DNA of 64,000 nucleotides from Chaetorhynchus papuensis (lineage: Eukaryota > Chordata > Aves > Passeriformes > Rhipiduridae): assembly GCA_013396525.1 (NCBI GenBank), contig VWYX01000682.1, forward strand, positions 124,001 through 188,000, given 5' to 3'. The position numbers and the translations under genes were made by a program. Below the pieces are notes generated by a model. It worked only from the letters and a program-made list of their open reading frames with translations, was not told the DNA's origin and did not search any database. Below, piece after piece: positions 42,044 to 51,360 of the stretch (positions within the stretch are counted from its first letter, which is position 1; each line of letters starts with the position of its first letter).

Positions 42044-42138
42044 GAGTTTGTATTTCCCTCTGTGGCCCGAGGTACTTGAAAGGGTCCCAATACACATCTT
42101 AATACCCACTTCACAGGGAAACTGCTAGCTGAGAAAGC
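42044..42138 (+). repeat. diverged repeat, copy B
   Basis: CTGTGGCCCGAGGTACTTGA, then CTTAATACCCACTTCACAGG and TAGCTGAGAAAGC, is the partner of 40899-40990. The small gaps and scattered substitutions show that it is old. No coding capacity is evident. Confidence 0.6.
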
Positions 42139-42216
42139 TGTGTCCTGCAGGGCATGCCCCAGGCATCAACATGCTCAACCTTGTCCCACACCCCCGTGGC
42201 TGTGACTTTTGGCAGT

Positions 42217-42230
42217 CACCCCCTGGTGGG
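42217..42230 (-). promoter_or_regulatory. CTCF-like binding motif
   Basis: The plus strand reads CACCCCCTGGTGGG; the minus strand CCCACCAGGGGGTG matches the CTCF core (CCACCAGGGGG) with T where C is usual near the end. Same orientation as the motifs at 3944 and 40524. Confidence 0.5.
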
Positions 42231-42889
42231 ATGAAGATGCAGCACTGAATTCACACAGAGCAAGGCAGCTTTGAACACACTGGATACCGACACATCTTGC
42301 TGAACAGTAATATTCACACCACCCTGACAGATTCTTTGGAGTACCCAAACAGGCAGTTTCAGCCTTAATTTGTGTTTCTACACCTCCACTTTGAAATGAG
42401 GACAGCCTGGCTCCCCCCAGCATACCCGATGCCAGCAAACTCAGTCTTATTTCAGAGTCATTTGCACAGGGTGGGAGGAGCAGACGGGAATGACTGAGGG
42501 TTCACACCTGTTCACAGGGTTTACAATCAAACACCGCGGATCACCAGCTGGATACCAGCACCAGGCCTCCAGAAGAGACAAGAGAAACCCTGAACTCCCA
42601 CTGTTCTGCCAAGCAAAGAGAAAGTCTCACGTGAAAAAAGCAAGAGCCCCGATGTATTAGAACTGCCGTGGCAGCTGTGTCCACACCAGACTCTGCACCC
42701 ACGAACTGCCTCGGTTTTCTGAAGTTATTTAGAGTGAATATAATCCCAAAATAGAGACAGCCTTCCCACTGCTCCTGCAGGCCCTGTTCCTCCCACCCTG
42801 CTCTGGATATCCCCATCAGGCTTTCCCCCAAGGCATCTTCGCCTTGTTATGCCCAGAAACACCGTGACTGTGTGTGACAGTGTGTTACA

Positions 42890-43340
42890 CACCGCTCCCG
42901 CAGAGAAAGGCTTGGAGTACAGAAAAGCCCTCAAAGGGCAGCCCAGCTCAAAGCAGGAAAGAGGAAAGCCACCTCCGGGAGGAATCCCCGCCGGCTCCGT
43001 GCAAAGGTGAGCCAGCCTCGGGCTGCGGAGGACGAGCTCAGCTCTTTGATCTCCTGAGCACGTTTGAATTTGAGGAGGTGGGGATGCCCCTGGAGCTGCT
43101 GCGAGCAGCATTTGGGAGGTGTCGGAGCACCTGTGAAGCTGAGGAGGAGCTGCTGTTATCTGCTACGGCGAGATGAGCTCTTGGTTTCCTGGAGGGTACA
43201 GCGTGAGTCACTCAGCTGTGGGAGGGCGGTTTCTTAACGCGCTCGCTGGAGCAGCCGAAATGTAAAACACGTGGGCAGGGTAAAAACAGTGCAGATACAA
43301 GTGATTACGGAGAGGCAGAATCACCGGGAGGATGGTGCTT
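42890..43340. promoter_or_regulatory. CpG-rich patch
   Basis: I count about 22 CpGs in roughly 450 bp, including clusters at 42975-43040 and 43225-43260 (TTAACGCGCTCGC). It may be an unannotated promoter or enhancer. A plus-strand frame at 42874-43176 (100 codons) with an acidic/leucine-rich end (FDLLSTFEFEEVGMPLELLR) overlaps it but matches nothing I know. Function inferred from composition only. Confidence 0.35.
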
Positions 43341-45110
43341 TTCCTATTTATCTGGGTATCTATGACACTGATGGCATCAGCACAGCACGCAGAAGTGCCT
43401 GCACCTCTCCCTGCCCCGTGCCAGGACTGACAAACACAGTGTTTGTCACAGAGTTTGGGGTCCTTTGGTCCGCTCCAGTGCCTTGCTGCCCAGCCACCAG
43501 CATTTCCCTTTCTCTCTGCTTGCCTGCCATGCAGGGAGCCCGCTTCTCTATGTTCCTCCAGAGAATTCACCCTCAACCCAGTGCAGCATGAATCGTGCAG
43601 CTTTCCTTACAGCAGGTGCCACTTTGGGCACAGCAATACCACCCAGATGAGCTGCCTGCTTGCTGGAGTCAACATTCATTCCCCCACACCCTTGGCACCA
43701 GGGGGATTTTCACCAGGAGCAATGCTCACAGAATTACAAATTGACACAGTAAAAAAAAAAATCAGAAACATGGTGCAAAACCTCAGAGGAAAAAGCATCC
43801 CAAGAATCTTGCTGTTCTAACAGCAGAACTGCAGCTACAACAAAGATTTTATACCTTTGCAGATGATTTTGCAACAGATTAAAAAAAAAAAAAAGCTCCC
43901 TTTACCAGGCAACATGGGAAAGTAAACCACTAATGTGGTTTTCAAACAAGTCTTCTGTTATCTTGGAAATAAACATGATGTTGTCCCCCACGCTTGGTGA
44001 CAAACACGCATCCCCTGGCAAAAGACCAAATGAGTAAGCCTGAGCTGTAGCAATGCTTTTGCCCAGGCAGGGAGTTTTTAGAGCACGGCAACAGAGCTTT
44101 GAAAAGAGAAATGGCATTTCTCACACTTATTTTAAGTAAGTTCATTTCATACATGAAAAATAACAAAAGACCACACCTCAGAAGTGGCAGAAGCCACCTC
44201 AGCCCAGGTGAGAGCATGAGGCATTACAGGATGAAAACAGTACTGCAAGAAATGAACCTTCCTCACTCAAAACCTTTCAAAAACCTTCCCAGGGACTTGT
44301 AGGAAGAGGACTCCCACTATCCAGGCTCAACAACCCTGGAAAAGCACATTTAACAGAAGCACTGTGGCAGGAGAGCCTCACTCCGGGCACAGCTTTGAGG
44401 TCCCTGTCAAGAAGATGCTCAGCCTTTGACATTCAAAGAAACAAAGAGGAGAACACAAGAGTTAAAAAAAAAAATTCAAAGTAAGTGAAGGAGAGGGCTT
44501 TGCATTTCCATCCCGCACAGCTAATCAATAGACACACAGAGCTTCTCCCCGCTGGAGAAAGAGGAAGGAGCCCCGCTGCAGAGAGAGGAAGGATAGAAGC
44601 ACACTCAGCTGAGGCACAGCAGGACAAGAAGGGGCACAGGGTGAGTTAAAAGACCTATTTATGCAGGGGCTGCTCACAAACAGTGCTGGAGCACCAGTGG
44701 ACACCCATTCCTTCTGAAGCCTGCTTCTGTTCCATTTCCAGTGCAGGCTACAGAGCAGTTCTGGCAGTGGGTCAGCACTGGGCTTCAGTTCTACCCACTC
44801 AGCCTTCCTGCCTCCTCTCATCTCCCTCCACCGGGGCATGGAATGAATGTGGTGGTGGAAAAGAGGTTATTTTCTTTTATGTCTAATGGAAATGCCTCCC
44901 TCGTACCTTATCTCCCCCGATCAGCTTTCACAGGGGAAGCACTTGTACTGCCTCTGATCAAACAGTGCTGAGGAGTTTAGTTGCATAGAGGTGTTGCCCA
45001 ACACCACTGCTGGACCCAAAACACACCAAGCACAGCACCCAATTCCACCCTGGAGCCCCTCCACACCACACAGCCAGCGTCCCTGTCACCCTTACCTCAC
45101 ACAGCAGTGT
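43341..45110. other. intergenic, nothing recognised
   Basis: Contains A runs at 43751-43760 and 43881-43894 (14 A) and at 44464-44474. The 14-A run could be the tail of a retroposed sequence, but no source is recognisable. Confidence 0.5.
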
Positions 45111-45150
45111 CCACAGCCAGCTCCATCCACAGCCAGCTCCATCCAGCTCC
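45111..45150 (+). repeat. 16-bp tandem repeat, 2.5 copies
   Basis: CCACAGCCAGCTCCAT occurs at 45111 and 45127 and is followed by a partial copy (CCAGCTCC). C-rich low-complexity sequence. Confidence 0.85.
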
Positions 45151-45187
45151 CGCACTGGCTCTGCTCCAGTCCAGCACATCTCAGGCT

Positions 45188-45271
45188 GTTCCCAGTGGAT
45201 TTGTGGCAGGACAGCTGGGAATGCTCCCTGTTCCCAGTGGATTTATGGCAGGAGAGCTGGGAATGCTCCCA
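45188..45271 (+). repeat. 42-bp tandem repeat, 2 copies
   Basis: The unit begins GTTCCCAGTGGATTTGTGGC and is repeated at 45230 with two or three substitutions. Each unit carries CAGCTGGGAATGCTCCC. A minisatellite-like duplication with no gene attached. Confidence 0.88.
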
Positions 45272-46204
45272 CTGAGGTGCCTATGTTGGGGTGCAGGCTT
45301 GCACTTTCCTTTTAGTCCCTCTGGCCCGTACGCGTCAGGCAGCAGCCTGGGGGAGCGACCGTGCTCGGAGGCGTAGAGAGGGAGCACAGCTCTCTCATCA
45401 GGTAAAACCATCAAGGGTGATTTCTTAGGTGGCTTCCTTTCTTGTAAACACTGTTTGATCCCTGTGTGACTGCTGGTGAGCCGAGTCTCACTCGCTGTCA
45501 TGTGAGATTTAAGGTTCGTGTTTTGGTTTATGACCACAGAAAAATATGTTTAATGACCACATTCCTGAAAATCTTACAGTCCCGAGGCCTGCAAATAGGG
45601 CAATAGGGAGCTGCACAGTAGCCGAGGTTAGTGAGGCACTGCTTTCACTGTTTTTGCAGCTGGGCAGCCTAGACAGGGCTGCAGATTTCTTGAGCCAAAG
45701 CACACCAACCCCTCTGCAGTCCAGGTATCAGTAACAGAGGAGGGAAACAAAGCATTCCTTGTTGACTAGGATTCTTCTGCCTTTGGAGTTTGTCCAGCCT
45801 CTGTATCACCAGCTGTCCCAAAGAACCTCTGGAGATGAGGTTCCAAGCAGTTACACTGAGAACATGATATCCACACAGCTCTGCACCAGCTGCTGGGTCA
45901 CACAAAAGGTCCCCACAGCCCCTGCCCACCTCTGGCACTAGCCAGAAGCAGGTATTTGGTACATTATTAAGACTGCAAGCCTCCTTTTGAAGCACTGTCT
46001 CAGCAACCAGAGATGAATTAGCACAAAGCCAGGCCACTCTCAGACACACACAGCAAACTCCTGCCCTAGGCCTAGGCAGGAACGTTAAGTTGAAGAGGTT
46101 AAAGCAGAAAGGCAGAAGAGCACACAGCCTTACTCACACTCAGAAAAGCACAACTGAACTGGCTCCCAGTCACCTTACCCCACTTAATTTGCCCAATTAG
46201 CGCA

Positions 46205-46810
46205 ATGAACCTTTGCTGCTCCCACAGGGTCACAAATCCTGCCAGCAAACCAGCTCCATCATGGGCTCCTCTCTCCACAGGCCTGCTCCAGAGCAGGCTT
46301 CCTGTCACAGCCTCCTTGGGGCATCCACGTGCTCCAGCATGGGGTCCTTCACGAGCTGCAGGTGGATCTCTACTCCTTCAGGGACCTCCATGGGCTGCAG
46401 GTGGATCTCTGCTCCTTCAGGGACCTCTGTGGGCTGCAAGTGGATCTCTGCTTCTTCCTGGACCTCCATGAGCTGCAGGGCCACAGCTGCCTCATCATGG
46501 TCTGCACTCTGCTCCAGCACCTGGAGCACCTCTTCCCCTCCCTTCCTCTCTAAGCTTGGTGTTTCTCACATAACCTCATTCCTCTCTTCTCCAGCTGCCA
46601 GTGTCCAGGTTTTTTCCCTTTCTTAAACACATCATCCCAGAGGCACTACCACCGTCACTGATGGGCTCAGCTTTGGTCAGTGGCAGGTCCATCTTGGAGC
46701 TGGCTGGGATTGGCTTTATCAGACAGAGGAAGTTTCTGGCATCTTCTCACACAAGCCACCCTTGTAGCCCCCCTGCTACCAAAACCTTGCCTTGCAAATC
46801 CAATAAACTC
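46205..46810 (+). mobile_element. avian interspersed repeat, probably derived from an LTR retroelement
   Basis: Two parts match a sequence I recall as highly repeated in bird genomes: the GCTGCAGGTGGATCTCTGCT region, and the segment with AGGCACTACCACCGTCACTG, then GATGGGCTC, CTTGGAGCTGGCTGG and GCTACCAAAACCTTGCCTTG, ending near AATAAA. I do not assign a family name. Boundaries are approximate, and older parts may extend left to about 45800. The copy is mutated and non-coding. Confidence 0.55.
46350..46479 (+). repeat. 39-bp minisatellite, about 3.3 copies
   Basis: Units start at 46350, 46389, 46428 and 46467 (partial). Each reads roughly CATGGGCTGCAGGTGGATCT followed by CTGCTCCTTCAGGGACCTC. 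Because 39 is divisible by three, several frames stay open through the array on both strands and give 13-residue repeats. This looks like a by-product, not a protein. It lies inside the interspersed repeat. Confidence 0.9.
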
Positions 46811-46964
46811 CTCTCACTTCTTCCCACTTTTCCTGCTTCCCTAAATAATACAGTCCTTTCCAAGCCTGTCACAGTTTTGTTACAAATCCATGACTTTTTT
46901 GGAGACAATTTTTTGCATGCTGAGCCATGAAAAGAGCGGTGGCCCATCTCTTGGCAAGGACATC

Positions 46965-47615
46965 TCAGTTAAATGGGTTGTCAACAGCAGAGGAAGAGCA
47001 ATGGAAAGCTGAAAACCATCCAGGTATTGAAGGACTTCTCTTCTGAGTGCTCAGGCCCTTTGCTTTCACATCAAAACTGAGCACTTTGCTGATGAGCCAA
47101 CCTAAAACTTTCAATTTGATACACTTCATATCACACTCAACCCACACTGGTCCCAAGAGATCTGTGTGACAAATCTTCAAAAGAACGGGGAAAGCTCCAG
47201 TCCCTAAGTAGTTTAATATTACCTTGTTTGTCCAAAGCTCTTCAGGGATACAGCTGGAAGTAACATCACTGGGCCTACCTGGGGAATAGTCCCAGTAATA
47301 CAAATACTGGCAACAGCCACCTCCAACTTCTCTGAACTCAGCAGATCCTTATTTGGATCTTAATCTACTTTTGAGTCTCCTGGGGATTTTGCTTTTAAGA
47401 TTACTCCAAATTCAGCTTCCCACTTAACATTCTCAAAGCAGTCCAGGTATGATTTTGCCCAAACCCACTTTGATACGGTTACATCTGGTACCTGCCTCCA
47501 GAAGTCCCATATCAACAAGTCTGCAGATTTGCATGTGTAAAGCAGGGTGTTCATTTAAATAGTGCCCTTTAAACCTCCTTTCCTCAGCCTTCAAGGCCTC
47601 CATATATTTTATCAC
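46965..47615 (-). other. possible decayed coding remnant, minus strand
   Basis: Three minus-strand frames (47615-47433, 47554-47360 and 47303-46965) lie almost end to end, next to the interspersed repeat. They could be the broken reading frame of a mobile element or a retrocopy. I recognise no domain. Frames of this length also arise by chance, so the call is weak. Confidence 0.2.
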
Positions 47616-48523
47616 AGCAGTTCATAAGCCGCCATGACTTCAGATTCTTCCCTGCAGAGCTGTTTCCTGACAATGCTCATCCAGCCATGCCTGGGACGTG
47701 CAGGGTGCACAGCAGAGCAGAGTCTCTCATCCCTGCTCCCCCTCAGAAAGCCCTTTGATGCTCCTCCATTAGGGAATTAAGGTTGTGTCAATTCTTTGGA
47801 GCAGCAGTGCATCAACACCACCACCACCAGAAGCACACAACTCCCCGCTGGCTGTCCTATCCCTGTCCTCAGTAACCTCTGCTTCCTGCCCATGGTGGCT
47901 TGGTTTCCTGTAGCTGCCTTTCCACCAAATAAAGAAGAAACAACTTCTGCTTGTATCTGCTGTCCTATTAAGCCCCAAGCTGTTTATCACCTTTGCTACT
48001 GATTTTCTCCCTTCCAGGTGGCAAAGAGGCGTCACTGTGAACAGCCCAGCACAGGCACCTACAGCTGGAACAAGCTCATCACCCCAAAGGTGTTTGGAAC
48101 GGGGAGGAGCTGTTCATCCCCTCCTGCACATCCCCTCCTCCTCCCTGGCTGCTGGAGGAGGGTTTCCCTGCCTGAAAGCATCACCCTGAGTGCAGAGACA
48201 CCGCACAGTGGAGGGACACTTTTAGCTGGGACCTGGCACTGAGCCTTAGGATAAGAAGGTGAGAAAGGCTCTCTGGAGAGTCCCTGTCCAGCCTCCTGTG
48301 CCAGGCAGGGCTAACAAGTAGAGCAGGGTGCTGGCATGTGTCAGCCCACCCTGTAGTTCCTGCCCCTGCCGCCACCAAGCGTCATGGAAGCCTCTGATCA
48401 TCACCTCCCACCCAGCAGGGAGCAGCAAGGGCGGCCACCACGGCCCTGCGGGACACACGGGAGCCCTCCAGAACAGGGAATACACCGGTCTGCAGCAGCA
48501 CGGAGGGGAGCTCAGCCCATGGG
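47616..48523. other. intergenic, nothing recognised
   Basis: GC-rich sequence with overlapping frames on both strands and no recognisable gene or repeat. Confidence 0.5.
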
Positions 48524-48540
48524 TGCCAGGGGGCAGCGCT
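48524..48540 (+). promoter_or_regulatory. CTCF-like binding motif, plus orientation
   Basis: TGCCAGGGGGCAGCGCT contains the CCAGGGGGCAG core typical of CTCF sites; the outermost CC and A of the consensus are not matched. It points opposite to the motifs at 3944, 40524 and 42217. Occupancy not shown. Confidence 0.5.
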
Positions 48541-50722
48541 GGACACCCTGAGCACCATCCCTGGCTCAGGGAATGGGCAGTGCTGCAGGATCAGGCAGGC
48601 ACCTTGCTCAACAGTGTGGAGGAGGGAGCTTCCAAAAGGTCCTCAGCTCAGCACAGGCCATGAAGCTGGCCAGGGAAGACTCCACCAGCCTTCATGGAAA
48701 GATGGGCTTTGACCCCAGCAGCCCTCAGCACCACCAGCTGTGACTCACCTGCCCCAGTGAAGAGTCGGTTGCAGAATGCAAACGTTGATGAATCACCGGG
48801 CCCCTCCCGCTGTCTCCAGGCTGTTTTGGAACCCCCTGTGTCACAGTGCCGCACTGCCCAGGCAGCTGAGGGGGATGGCACAAGGCCTCCTGGCAGCACA
48901 GGCAGGACACAGGGACACTGCGTTAGATGAGTGCTGGAGGCACACGCGCCCGGCAGCTGGGACCTGTTCAGCTTTCCTTGTGCCACCAAAGAACCTGCTG
49001 GCAGACCTGTGTCTGCACTGAGCCTGGAGACCCCTGCCAATGGCTGTCCAAATCCTGGGCCTTCCCTCAAGCCCCTGGCTCCAGCCCCTTGGTTCAGCCT
49101 CCCATTTATTGCAGGGTGTGTGGCCACACCTTTGCCCTGCTCCCCTTCTGCTGACAATGTAACTCACAAAGGGCACACCGAGAGTCAGTTCAGACCAGTG
49201 TCCCCAAAATACCAGGTACTGAAGGGAAACCTTTTGTATCTGTTTTGTTCTCCCTCCTTGCTCTGAATTGTTCCTTACTAAAAAGAGGCGGTTTTTAGTT
49301 TTTATTCAGGCTTTCCTTTCCAGCCACTAGCACAGAAATTTAACTTTTGACAGACTTCAGACCACCACCCTCTCCTCAACGTGCACCTAAGGACTTGGGT
49401 CGATGTATCTCCAGCAGCTCAGGTGGCTCCAGCCAGAGCCACAAAACAAATAGAAGGCCCCACATAAATCCTCCAGGCCTTCAGGCTTTAAGTTTGATAT
49501 TGGGGAACTCGCTAACATAGGAAATAAAAGCATTACATCAATTGCAAAACAATTACACTCAATTTCCTTGTCAATTTAAGTACAACACAATTCAAGGGTC
49601 CTGCCTAAAGTGCTGACAGTTTTACCTGCCCTGGCTGGCTGCAGGTTGTATTGTGGGTGGGTTTGCTTCATTGAAGAGGGAAAATGCCTGTCTACAGACA
49701 TAGATAGCACTTATTAATTAATGAGTAATGAGTGTCACTTCCCACAAAGACCGTTTCCCACTGCCGGCTGTTTTTAACACCTCAGCCACACATCATCCAG
49801 TGTACAGCACAGCCCTGTCTCTTCTCCTCCACAGCCACTGCCAGCCCCTCTTGTGTGCCTCACCCTAACACCTTCCTTCTCATTAATGCCTTTCCAGGGC
49901 ATGGAGGGATCCACACCATGGCAGGGGAACACATGAGGAGGGAGGAATGGCAAGGACTTGTTTTATCAATCAGCTGCAGTCACAAGGGGAGAGGCAGAGG
50001 AGCTGGGAATGAAGGCATGAAGGGGAAAAAAGAGGTTGGAGATGTGTGGGAGGCGTTGCTTTGTCTTTGTTTCTCACCATCCAAACCTCTTTGAATTGGC
50101 AATAAATTACTGTCCCCCAGCTGAGTCTGTCTTGGCAGTGAGGGTAACTGGTAAGTGCTCTACCTGCATTTATCCCAACCATGAGCCTTTCCAACTTATT
50201 TTCTCACTTCTGTGCTGTTCAGGAGGGGGAGTGACAGTGGCTGTGTGGCCATGGAGGAGCTGACTGGGGTCAGCCCAGCACTGAAATTTCAAGCACAGAG
50301 AGGTGTGTCCAGCTGGCAGGTGTCTCTTCTATAGCACACTCCTGGTGAGACTCAGAGTACATCACACAAGGCTCAGCCCTACTTGCCCCATTCAGCACAC
50401 AGGGATGCTGAGAGGGAAAAGAAGCATTTCCATCTGCATCTCTGGCAGAAACATATTTGGAGCCCTGGCAGGGCCTTTGAGACCAGGCAGTGGCCTGGGG
50501 AAGGAAGGATTCCCAACAGACACTGCCCAGATGACCCAGCAGCTCCATGCAAGGCTGAGGGTTTACTGGAAGTCACCACGGAGCCTCACTGCCCAGCTGC
50601 TCCCTTTTACATTAAGCAAGAGATCGCAGAGATACTTCGGGTTCACATTTGTGTTCAATGTACTCTTGGAGACCACAGGAAATTGCACTTTTAGAAAGTA
50701 GGTCTTCAGGGGAGGGGGAGCA

Positions 50723-50758
50723 TTTTTTTTCCTTTTTTTTTTTTCTTTTTTTTTTTTG
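50723..50758 (+). repeat. T-rich homopolymer tract
   Basis: Thirty-six bases almost entirely T, broken by two short C interruptions. On the minus strand it is a poly-A-like tract and encodes only lysine runs. It could be the tail of an antisense retroposed sequence, but no body is recognisable. Confidence 0.9.
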
Positions 50759-51135
50759 TCACAGAGGAAATTCAAAGCAAAGAATGAGATGAGTAAAAAG
50801 CGGTTAAAGAAAGACTGAATTTCCAAACCAGTTATGTGATGAATTCTGGTAGCAGGTGATTCAAGAGTTCTGCAAGAGGTTTTCACACCCTAAGAGCAAA
50901 AGCAAAGTGTTCAACAGTGGTACCAGACTTACAGAGGGCGCAAACCACTAGAAAACAGTTGCAAGAAAACAGAGGAGAGCAGTTTGGTCATAAAAAAAGG
51001 TCAATCTTCCAAAGAAGGCTATACAAAGAAGCAACACTTGCTGTCTAAGTGATGTTCCTGGAGAGTCAAGGGTTTAAGACAAAACCCATTAGTTTCTTTT
51101 CTCTAAGCCATGTCCTTCATTGATAAAACATTACA

Positions 51136-51150
51136 CTCTCTCTCTCTCTC
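51136..51150 (+). repeat. (CT)n dinucleotide microsatellite
   Basis: Seven and a half CT units directly before the CpG-rich patch at 51160. Confidence 0.9.
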
Positions 51151-51159
51151 GGTGTGCTG

Positions 51160-51360
51160 GTTTGGACCTGGCTGCGGGCTGGTGGAGGGGAGGAGCTCAG
51201 CCCGTCATCATTTCCACACACACTTCTGGTGCTGGGCCTGACCCAGCGGAGGCACTGCGGGGAATCCGCCGGCTTCTCTTCAGTGCCCCGTAAAGCCGGG
51301 GTTTACAGGCAATGAGCCAAAACGCCGAGAAATGAAAGCGCTGCTGCCAAGCGCAAGTTT
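51160..51360. promoter_or_regulatory. small CpG-rich patch
   Basis: About 12 CpGs in 200 bp within otherwise CpG-poor, AT-rich DNA, running from GGCTGCGGGC to CCAAGCGCAAG. It begins just after GTGTGCTGGTTTGGACCTGG, which could be the start of an old LTR. It could equally be a small orphan promoter or enhancer. Composition is the only evidence. Confidence 0.3.
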
